In this document: in pieces, positions 35,316-41,545 of the stretch
How positions within the stretch are numbered: position 1 is the first letter of the stretch
Layout of the letters: each line of letters begins with the position of its first letter
DNA from: Pseudomethylobacillus aquaticus
Lineage (GTDB): Bacteria > Pseudomonadota > Gammaproteobacteria > Burkholderiales > Methylophilaceae
Assembly (NCBI RefSeq): GCF_003730115.1
Contig: NZ_RJVP01000005.1
Span: 1-64,000 of the forward strand
Length of the DNA stretch: 64,000 nt
Reading direction: 5' to 3'
The notes under the pieces: model-generated
The model's database searches: none
What the model saw: only the letters and a program-made list of their open reading frames with translations
Told to the model about the DNA's origin: nothing
Made by a program: the position numbers and the translations under genes

Positions 35316-35891
35316 TCATCGCGCACTGTGTAGCCTTTCCTGCAGCCAGCTTAAAAGTCTGGGCGCTGGTTGGTAATTAGCTTCACCGTAAACGCGTTTT
35401 GCGTTTGCTAACCGGCTGACAAAATAAGCAAGGGCACCAACCCACCCAAGCTTGAGCAACATGTCCAGGTTTGAGATTCGGCCATCGTCGTCTGTCCTGA
35501 AAATAAACAAGATGACAAAGAATGCCGAGACCAGAAAAGCGTAGCGATAAAACATCGTTAACAACGCCTCTGCTGGCGTAGCGGCGTGATGAAAACAAGT
35601 CAGTATTTCCTGACCCAGTTGATGTGCAAAAGCCAGACACAAGATGGGCAGCAGCATCCACTGATAGAAAATGGTATCGGCGTGATCGTCATAAGGCGCA
35701 AATGCGAAAATGGCTCTAATCGATATCCACAAGACCAGCGTGCTCATCGCCGTTAGCAAATCCAGTTTGTCACTGAAGATGACCTTTTCATTTTTTAATC
35801 CTGCACGCAGATGGCGAACATAGCCGTAAGCAAACACAAACCAGGCCAGGATGACCACAACACGTTCAAACGCTTCTACCAGACCGTCCAT
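35316..35891 (-). CDS. Four-helix membrane protein of unknown function
   Basis: From ATG 35891 (GAGGA seven bases upstream) it has 191 residues. Hydrophobic segments lie at about 10-25 (VVVILAWFVFAYGYV), 45-65 (MSTLVLWISIRAIFAFAP), 78-92 (WMLLPILCLAFAHQL), 110-130 (FYRYAFLVSAFFVILFIF) and possibly LLKLGWVGALAYFVS. I recognise no family. It is divergent from the CbxX-type ATPase gene and parallel to the small acidic protein gene. Possible four to five membrane crossings. Confidence 0.6.
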   Translation of the reverse strand: MDGLVEAFERVVVILAWFVFAYGYVRHLRAGLKNEKVIFSDKLDLLTAMSTLVLWISIRAIFAFAPYDDHADTIFYQWMLLPILCLAFAHQLGQEILTCFHHAATPAEALLTMFYRYAFLVSAFFVILFIFRTDDDGRISNLDMLLKLGWVGALAYFVSRLANAKRVYGEANYQPAPRLLSWLQERLHSAR

Positions 35892-36069
35892 GGACACTCC
35901 TCAGTTTTGAAAGTGAGAAGCTTGAGGCCTGTGGGGCTCACAGAGAGAGCCTGTAATGGACTTGTGTCCTATTTTCTTGTTTGCATGCTTTTATCCTTGC
36001 GGGCTCATTCTATGAGCTAGCAAGGTAATTATGCTGTGACTCAGACCACTTACTTGGGCTTGAAACGCG

Positions 36070-37167
36070 ATGTACTCCTTTGATGATCGGCTGGACGCAG
36101 ACATGAGGATGGATCTTACCTTGACCATTGATGAGCTTCCCAATACCCATACAAACGAGGACCCCGATGGCTTGCTGTTATATGGTCGTACCAAACCACA
36201 CTGGCTATTGGCAGGGCATGAGCTACCTTTACAGAACCGAATCGATGGCCTTGAAGACGCATGCGAGCAGGAAAGCCCGGCATTAGAACCCCCCAGCCTG
36301 CAACAGCCGACAGATCAAGGCCACCAGCCAGACAGCAAAAGCAAACCTATGCACTCAATATTCAAATTCATCGACCAGCAGTTCAGCGGCTTTGTCGGGA
36401 TGGGGGCTTTTAAGGAGCTCATCTACCGGCAGGCGGCGTTATTCAGTATTCAGCAAAAGCGTTCCAAGGTTGGGCTGAATGGATTGCTTTCCCCCAATCG
36501 GCATATCGTGTTTGCCGGTAACCCCGGCACCGGGAAAACAACCGTTGCCCGCGTATTGGCCAGTGTTTATCACAAGCTGGGTATCTGTCGGGAGAACAAG
36601 TTGGTCGAGACCGACCGAAGTGGCCTGGTGGCGATGTACCTGGGGCAAACGGCAATCAAAACCAGAGAAGTGGTTGAATCAGCACTGGGTGGAGTTTTGT
36701 TTATCGACGAGGCCTATTCCTTAACCGAACAAGATTCTGATGATTACGGAACGGAAGCGATCGATACCCTGGTGAAAATGATGGAAGACCATCGCGATGA
36801 CCTGGTTGTGATCGTGGCGGGCTACGGCGAAGAAATGGACCGGTTTGTCCGTTCCAATCCCGGCCTTAAATCACGCTTCAGCAAACGTATGCATTTCCCC
36901 AACTACACGGCCAGAGAGCTTTGCGAGATGCTACTTAAACTGATGAAGCAGCATCATTACGAGATTGAATCCCAGGATCAAATCGAGCGGCTACTGGAGC
37001 AGCGGTTTGCGCAAGAAATCAAGAATCAGGGCGATCAGTTTGGTAACGGTCGGTTTGTTCGCAACATGTTTGAAAGCATCGTTGAAAGCCAGTCGTTCAG
37101 GCTCATGAAGCAAGCAGACTTTACGCAGCAGGAACTCAGCGTTTTGCAGCCGCAGGATTTTTGTTAG
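36070..37167 (+). CDS. CbxX/CfxQ (SpoVK)-type AAA ATPase
   Basis: The 365-residue protein has an N-terminal ~95-residue acidic region with no recognised domain. A single CbxX/CfxQ-type AAA module follows: FSGFVGMGAFKELIYRQA, Walker A GNPGTGKTT at 150-158, the pore-like LVAMYLGQTAIKTREVVESA, Walker B VLFIDEAYSL (209-218) and IVAGYGEEMDRFVRSNPGLK with arginine-finger SRFSKRMHFPNY. Relatives include rubisco activase CbbX and SpoVK, but no rubisco or spore genes are here, and similar ATPases occur in type VII and defence-linked loci. Its substrate is unknown. Confidence 0.85.
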   Translation: MYSFDDRLDADMRMDLTLTIDELPNTHTNEDPDGLLLYGRTKPHWLLAGHELPLQNRIDGLEDACEQESPALEPPSLQQPTDQGHQPDSKSKPMHSIFKFIDQQFSGFVGMGAFKELIYRQAALFSIQQKRSKVGLNGLLSPNRHIVFAGNPGTGKTTVARVLASVYHKLGICRENKLVETDRSGLVAMYLGQTAIKTREVVESALGGVLFIDEAYSLTEQDSDDYGTEAIDTLVKMMEDHRDDLVVIVAGYGEEMDRFVRSNPGLKSRFSKRMHFPNYTARELCEMLLKLMKQHHYEIESQDQIERLLEQRFAQEIKNQGDQFGNGRFVRNMFESIVESQSFRLMKQADFTQQELSVLQPQDFC

Positions 37168-37514
37168 CAACATGGTTGTGGAGAGATTGAGCGAACATCC
37201 AATCAAAACTGAGACATAAAATAATTGAACGCCAAATACTTTGTAAATTTACAGTATTTAAAAAGGTAAATACCCCAATTGGGGGAGGTGCAAACTCATA
37301 ATGATTACTAGACACTGATGTGCAAGTTAAATCCCGCCCAGCCCTGCCTTCGGGCTGTGGCTGAATGCGGGATGGGAACTTGGACCGACGTTCTTATCAA
37401 AAGCGCCTGTAAAAAAAACGCTTAAAAACATACAAATTAATTTTAGTGGGGTTGGTGGCAGGGTATGGATATTGTTTCAATAGGGTTGGCAATCATTGCG
37501 GGATTCGCTTTCGG
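37168..37514. other. AT-rich gap with long imperfect palindrome
   Basis: No gene is credible here. The notable structure is a 60-base imperfect palindrome at 37323-37382. Its outer arms are CAAGTT/AACTTG, its middle arms TCCCGC/GCGGGA, and its inner arms CCAGCCC/GGGCTGTGG. The surroundings are AT-rich (for example TGTAAATTTACAGTATTTAA near 37241). Confidence 0.6.
37323..37382. repeat. 60-base imperfect palindrome
   Basis: Three nested inverted arms (CAAGTT...AACTTG; TCCCGC...GCGGGA; CCAGCCC...GGGCTGTGG) would fold into one long hairpin on either strand. No T-run follows, so it is not a standard terminator. It could be a REP-like remnant or the end of a lost element. Confidence 0.6.
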
Positions 37515-37622
37515 CTATCTTGTTTCGCAGGACAAACCCAACAAATTGGCACGTGCTTTGACGGCGGCGATAAAGTCTTTACGGGCTTGCGGAGCGTAGC
37601 TTTTGAGGTTGTTTTTGTTCAT
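37515..37622 (-). pseudogene. pglX: BREX methyltransferase PglX, N-terminal remnant
   Basis: The minus strand encodes MNKNNLKSYAPQARKDFIAA then VKARANLLGLSCETR and a TAG at 37515. The first ~30 residues match the start of BREX type 1 PglX proteins as I remember them (start, 'KxYAPQARxDF..AV......LGL'). The full protein has well over 1000 residues, so only about the first 3% remains. The start codon lies 31 bases after the abiEii stop and an AGGAACAAC site precedes it. It is the truncated end of a lost defence locus. Confidence 0.75.
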
Positions 37623-37652
37623 TGTTGTTCCTAACTTTAAACTGCTTTAAAT

Positions 37653-38501
37653 TTATTCTGGTATCAACATAAGCAAATGCTCGGTGACATATTCGCCTGC
37701 GGTTTTGGGGTCATAACTCAGCGCTGTGCGTAATAGCGGGTTCATGTCGGTTAAAAAGCCTTTGTCGGCCAATTTGTGTTGCATGGCCTCGATAAAGTCT
37801 GCACGCCCTGTTTGCGATTGCTCTTGCCGCATGTAATGTTGAAACGCGTCAATAATCTTAGTTGGGCTTACTGGCACGGGTGATTGTGTGAGCGCCCAAT
37901 AGAGGTCAAATAAGTCGCGCCCACGGGTGCGCTGGAATAATGCACGCATTTTGGTGCCTAGCATTTCGTGAATATCAAAGCCTCGCACTGTGGTTTGTTG
38001 TGTTTGGTTGCGCAGTTGCAGTGCAAAGGGTAGTTGTGCGATGGGTTGGTATGGGGTGCGCTCAGTGGCGTTAACCTCTAGCACAATTTCAAGCGGTTTG
38101 CCGCCAGGGTCGGCAATGGATGAAATGTGGTAGATTTTGCGCAAGACTTTGGATGGCTTGACGGCGTTTCTGATGGCTAGCTTGATGTCTTGCCATGCAG
38201 AAAATGTGGGCTTGCCTAGCGTGGTTGCCAGCACACGGCGAATGGCTTTGCTGATGTGGTCGTCTGGGCGATCGCCCACAATCACGAGGTCAATATCTTC
38301 ACTGTAACGTGAGGCTGGGGCAAGGTGTACTTTGTGTAACAGCGTGCCACCGCGCATGGCGATTTGTTCTTGTAGAAACGCATCATTGAACAATAGGATC
38401 ATGGTTTGGCAGAGCAACAGGTCTTGCTCCACTTGGCGCAGATTAGGCCAAGGCACGGCTTGCTGGTGTTCGAGAATGTCGCGTTTGGTGAGTTGCAGCA
38501 T
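37653..38501 (-). CDS. abiEii: AbiEii/AbiGii-type nucleotidyltransferase toxin
   Basis: This is the toxin of the AbiE phage-defence toxin-antitoxin system, a DNA-polymerase-beta-like nucleotidyltransferase. The 282 residues contain the family motif MRGGTLLHKVHLAPASRYSE followed by DIDLVIVG, which holds the catalytic D69-x-D71. Later segments, KMRALFQRTRGRDLFDLYWA and ALSYDPKTAGEYVTEHLL, are also typical. It starts inside the abiEi stop (TAATG), so antitoxin and toxin are translationally coupled. No frameshift or missing motif is seen, so it looks functional. Confidence 0.92.
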   Translation of the reverse strand: MLQLTKRDILEHQQAVPWPNLRQVEQDLLLCQTMILLFNDAFLQEQIAMRGGTLLHKVHLAPASRYSEDIDLVIVGDRPDDHISKAIRRVLATTLGKPTFSAWQDIKLAIRNAVKPSKVLRKIYHISSIADPGGKPLEIVLEVNATERTPYQPIAQLPFALQLRNQTQQTTVRGFDIHEMLGTKMRALFQRTRGRDLFDLYWALTQSPVPVSPTKIIDAFQHYMRQEQSQTGRADFIEAMQHKLADKGFLTDMNPLLRTALSYDPKTAGEYVTEHLLMLIPE

Positions 38502-39286
38502 TAGATCACCCGCATGGCGTTGATGATGACGTTAAACGTGGTTTCAACTGGCATATCGCGCTCTGCTGTGATGCCCAGTGCCAATGGCACATTTTTTTTG
38601 GTTTTGGGTAACCAATCGGCCACGGCTTTTGCTAGTTTGTCTGCCCCCGCATGCTTAAAAATAAAACCCAAGCGCTGTGCTGAGGCAAGCTCGTTTTCAG
38701 CCGCTAGTGTTTTGCGCAACTCACCGACGCGCATTAATGGCAACATGGGTTGGATGGTTTCTGCTGCGCGCTCTATGCCACCAAGGCTACCCGCGTATCT
38801 GACTAAATCCAGTGCGGTGGTTTCTGGCGTGCTAACCTTGAGCGGTGCGGCGGCATTGGGGACTTGTTGTGTGAGTGATTTGGCAATGTGAGACTTTGTG
38901 AAAAAGCTTAGCCGAACCCTGGAAAAACGAATGTTGCGTATGGGTGCATCTGTTATCACTTGTGTTTCTTGAACGGCTTGCGGGCTTGCGCCATGCATCG
39001 CGGCCGCAGACTGTAGCGCGACATAATAAGGGCGGCCTAGCCAGGTAAAGTAATCATCCAGCCATAAATCCACAGGTGGCGCGCCCATCATGCGATGTTC
39101 AGGCGTAACGATTAAAAAATATGACTGGCGCGGCGTGACTCTGACCACAAGCTCACCAAGGCGTAATAATTGGTTTTTGGCGGCAATTTCGGATAAGCCC
39201 GTGGCTTTGGTCAGCGCATCCATAGAAAACGAGACGATGCCTATCCCCAATTGTTTTTCTATAAATTGTTTTGCTGAGCCTTGCAT
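38501..39286 (-). CDS. abiEi: AbiEi-type antitoxin and transcriptional repressor
   Basis: AbiEi antitoxins repress their own operon and neutralise AbiEii without a stable complex (a type IV arrangement). The 261-residue protein has an N-terminal helix-turn-helix region (VSFSMDALTKATGLSEIAAK, NQLLRLGELVVRV) and a C-terminal antitoxin domain (TPETTALDLVRYAGSLGGIE and RAAETIQPMLPLM). It overlaps abiEii by one base. A promoter with an embedded palindrome lies about 45 bases upstream. Confidence 0.9.
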   Translation of the reverse strand: MQGSAKQFIEKQLGIGIVSFSMDALTKATGLSEIAAKNQLLRLGELVVRVTPRQSYFLIVTPEHRMMGAPPVDLWLDDYFTWLGRPYYVALQSAAAMHGASPQAVQETQVITDAPIRNIRFSRVRLSFFTKSHIAKSLTQQVPNAAAPLKVSTPETTALDLVRYAGSLGGIERAAETIQPMLPLMRVGELRKTLAAENELASAQRLGFIFKHAGADKLAKAVADWLPKTKKNVPLALGITAERDMPVETTFNVIINAMRVI

Positions 39287-39328
39287 ACTATTCCTGATGC
39301 TGTCACATTTATTTTCAAACGTTTTAAT

Positions 39329-39348
39329 ATTGTAGCGATAAACGCTAC
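39329..39348 (-). promoter_or_regulatory. Candidate abiE promoter and operator palindrome
   Basis: GTAGCG-ATAAA-CGCTAC (39332-39348) is a perfect 6-base inverted repeat. On the minus strand TACAAT (39334-39329) overlaps its proximal arm and could be the -10 box, so a repressor bound to the palindrome would block transcription. The assignment is inferred from layout and known autoregulation of AbiEi. Confidence 0.5.
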
Positions 39349-39422
39349 GTTAAGAAAATGATTGGAATTATTTAGTACGTGCTTTTTTACCACTTTGCAC
39401 AATGGTCAATAGCTGTTTTTAG

Positions 39423-39938
39423 CTTAGCGTTGGTGAAAACAGTATTCCGGGGGCTTATCGTTTCGAGATCCAAACGATACCAGGTGGTGGTAAGTTCTCG
39501 GTATCTGGAAATGGATCTAAAGAGTCAGCAAAGATTGCATTTGATTACTTTAAAGCAAATGCGAACAGGGTGAGTGGATCGATAAAAGTCTCAGAAGCGG
39601 ATTTTCATTTGCAGATTGTAGACCTTCAAAACCAAGGTTCGCCAGATGCAACGATTCTGTCCACGTTTATCGCACTTTGTTCAGTTGCTTTGGCTAAGCC
39701 TTTGCAGAGCCAGATGGTGGTCACTGGAGACATGAGCCTTGGTGGAACGATCACTCAAACTAGAAGCCTTGCTGAGACTTTGCAAATAGCTTTTGATGCT
39801 GGGGCAAAAAGAATTCTTCTGCCTATGTCAAGTGCGGTGGATATACCTACCGTACCAAGTGAGTTGTTTGCGAAATTTCAAATTAGTTTTTATTCTGATC
39901 CAGTAGACGCTGCTTACAAGGCTATTGGCGTCGACTAA
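39423..39938 (+). pseudogene. brxL: BREX Lon-like protein BrxL, C-terminal remnant
   Basis: The frame is open from 39423 (a TAG precedes it) to TAA/G at 39938 and gives about 171 residues. These begin NSIPGAYRFEIQTIPGGGKF and continue GSKESAKIAFDYFKANANRV, FHLQIVDLQNQGSPDATILS, MVVTGDMSLGGTITQTRSLA, and FDAGAKRILLPMSSAVDIPT. This is the Lon-like C-terminal domain of BrxL as I know it from BREX type 1 loci; the AAA part (about 500 residues) is gone. No proper start is present. It ends about 70 bases from the right repeat of the island and is oriented opposite to the pglX remnant. Confidence 0.78.
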
Positions 39939-40010
39939 TCGTGATGTCTTGAATGGTGTGGGATTTTATATTTTTGAGGGCAGAGACACATCAAGGTGCA
40001 AGACCCAAAT

Positions 40011-40085
40011 AAAAAACGCCGCAATGCGGCGTTTTTTTTATTTGGCGGAGAGCGAGGGATTCGAACCCTCGATACAGATTTAAGC
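40011..40085 (-). repeat. Right island boundary: tRNA-Ser 3' end and its terminator
   Basis: These 75 bases are the direct-repeat partner of 21890-21963. They comprise the hairpin AACGCCGC-AAT-GCGGCGTT (a terminator for the leftward tRNA gene) and the last 43 bases of tRNA-Ser. The longest exact match inside the tRNA part runs from TTTATTTGGCGG to GAACCCT, and it differs by one T in the preceding T-run. Confidence 0.9.
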
Positions 40086-40136
40086 CCGTATGCTTCCTTA
40101 GCAGGGAAGTGCCTTCGACCACTCGGCCAGCTCTCC
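40043..40136 (-). tRNA. tRNA-Ser (anticodon GCU)
   Basis: On the minus strand the acceptor GGAGAGC pairs with GCTCTCC, followed by discriminator G and an encoded CCA. The anticodon stem-loop is CTTCC-CTGCTAA-GGAAG, giving anticodon GCU. The long variable arm is of class II serine type, and the T-arm GAGGG-TTCGAAT-CCCTC is perfect. It reads serine codons AGC/AGU. Its 3' end is the probable attachment site of the island to its left. Confidence 0.96.
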
Positions 40137-40240
40137 GTTTACTACGCTGATTGCGACTTGTTGCTTGCACAACGCTGAACAGCAGAAGCATGTTCAGGGG
40201 GCGTACGATACGCGAATACGCCCGAAAAATCAAACGATAA

Positions 40241-41464
40241 TCAGGCCTTATCCAGCCCGAATGCCTTGTGCAGCACGCGTACTGCCAGTTCCATGTATTT
40301 CTCGTCGATGACCACGGCGATCTTGATCTCGCTGGTGGAGATCATCTGGATATTGATGCCTTCTTCCGCCAGGGTCTTGAACATCAGGCTGGCCACACCC
40401 ACGTGCGAGCGCATGCCTACGCCAACGATGGACACCTTGGCGATCTTCTCGTCACCGGCGATCTCGCGCGCGCCTATGTCCTTCTGTTTGTCACGCAGCA
40501 AGCCCAGTGCCTTGTTGAGCTCGTTCTTGTGCACGGTGAAGGTGAAATCGGTGGTGCCATCCGCGCCGGTGTTCTGGATGATGATGTCCACATCGATGTT
40601 GGCATCGGCGATCGGCCCCAGGATCTGATAGGCGATGCCCGGACGGTCAGGCACGCCGAGCACGGTGACTTTGGCTTCGTCGCGGTTGAAGGCGATGCCG
40701 GAGATGATGGGTTGTTCCATGTTGTCTTCTTCCTCAAATGTAATCAGCGTGCCGTCGCCTTCTTCCTCGAAGCTGGACAGCACGCGCAGCTTGACCTGGT
40801 ATTTGCCAGCGAACTCGACCGAGCGGATCTGCAGCACCTTGGAGCCCTGGCTGGCCAGTTCCAGCATCTCTTCAAAGGTGATGGATTTCAGGCGACGCGC
40901 TTCCGGCACCACGCGCGGGTCGGTGGTGTAAACGCCATCCACATCGGTGTAGATCTGGCATTCGTCGGCCTTGAGTGCTGCGGCCAGCGCCACGCCTGTG
41001 GTGTCCGAACCCCCTCGGCCCAGCGTGGTGATGTTGCCGTGCTCATCCACGCCCTGGAAACCGGCTACCACGACCACATTGCCGGCATCGAGGTCGGCGC
41101 GGATACGCTCGTCGTCGATCTTGAGGATACGTGCCTTGGTGAACGCGCTATCGGTGACGATGCGCACCTGCGCGCCGGTATAGCTCCTGGCTTTGACGCC
41201 CAGGTCCATCAGTGCCATGGCGGTGAGGCCGATGGTGACTTGCTCGCCGGTGGAGACCATCACGTCCAGTTCGCGTGGGTCCGGGTCCGGCATGATCTCT
41301 TTGGCCAGGGCGATCAGGCGGTTGGTTTCGCCGGACATGGCCGAGACCACCACCACCACCTGATGGCCGAGTGCCTTGTAGCGTGCCACCCGGCTGGCCA
41401 GGTTCTTGATGCGTTCTGGGTTGGCGACCGAGGTGCCGCCGTATTTCTGTACGATGAGGGCCAT
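40241..41464 (-). CDS. lysC: Aspartokinase
   Basis: Aspartokinase phosphorylates aspartate, the first step toward lysine, threonine, methionine and diaminopimelate. The 407-residue protein starts [20 protein letters not shown] (catalytic KYGGTS), has [34 protein letters not shown] and [20 protein letters not shown], and ends with paired ACT domains ([39 protein letters not shown]) that bind feedback inhibitors. Length fits the alpha/beta-type enzyme. A frame inside could give a beta subunit, as in some relatives; not shown. It follows alaS by 81 bases. Confidence 0.96.
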   Translation of the reverse strand: MALIVQKYGGTSVANPERIKNLASRVARYKALGHQVVVVVSAMSGETNRLIALAKEIMPDPDPRELDVMVSTGEQVTIGLTAMALMDLGVKARSYTGAQVRIVTDSAFTKARILKIDDERIRADLDAGNVVVVAGFQGVDEHGNITTLGRGGSDTTGVALAAALKADECQIYTDVDGVYTTDPRVVPEARRLKSITFEEMLELASQGSKVLQIRSVEFAGKYQVKLRVLSSFEEEGDGTLITFEEEDNMEQPIISGIAFNRDEAKVTVLGVPDRPGIAYQILGPIADANIDVDIIIQNTGADGTTDFTFTVHKNELNKALGLLRDKQKDIGAREIAGDEKIAKVSIVGVGMRSHVGVASLMFKTLAEEGINIQMISTSEIKIAVVIDEKYMELAVRVLHKAFGLDKA

Positions 41465-41545
41465 AGTGTTGGTTACTTACAATAGATGCTGCTTGATGAG
41501 TGGTGATGCGTCGCTTGTGATGGAATCGCGGTTAATAAATAGCGC

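Larger units (their letters stand above)
21890..40085. mobile_element. Putative tRNA-Ser-integrated genomic island (about 18 kb)
   Basis: The intact tRNA-Ser gene lies at the right end, reading leftward, and its 3' end plus terminator is duplicated at the left end. This is the layout left when an element integrates at a tRNA 3' end. The content fits: an AbiE toxin-antitoxin pair, BREX relics, a WYL regulator, a nuclease-helicase operon and proteins of unknown function, with AT-richer sequence toward the right. No integrase, transposase or phage gene is visible, so the element is immobile or decayed. recC-recB-recD may be cargo or older chromosome trapped inside; I cannot tell. Confidence 0.65.

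Noticed and set aside
37465..37599. 44-codon plus-strand frame resembling a small membrane peptide (MDIVSIGLAIIAGFAFGYLV)
   Set aside because: It is antisense to the PglX N-terminal remnant, whose match to a known family is the better explanation of this sequence.
40198..40226. Terminator after lysC (GGGCGTA...TACGCCC)
   Set aside because: The stem is present but no T-run follows on the minus strand; support is too weak to annotate.
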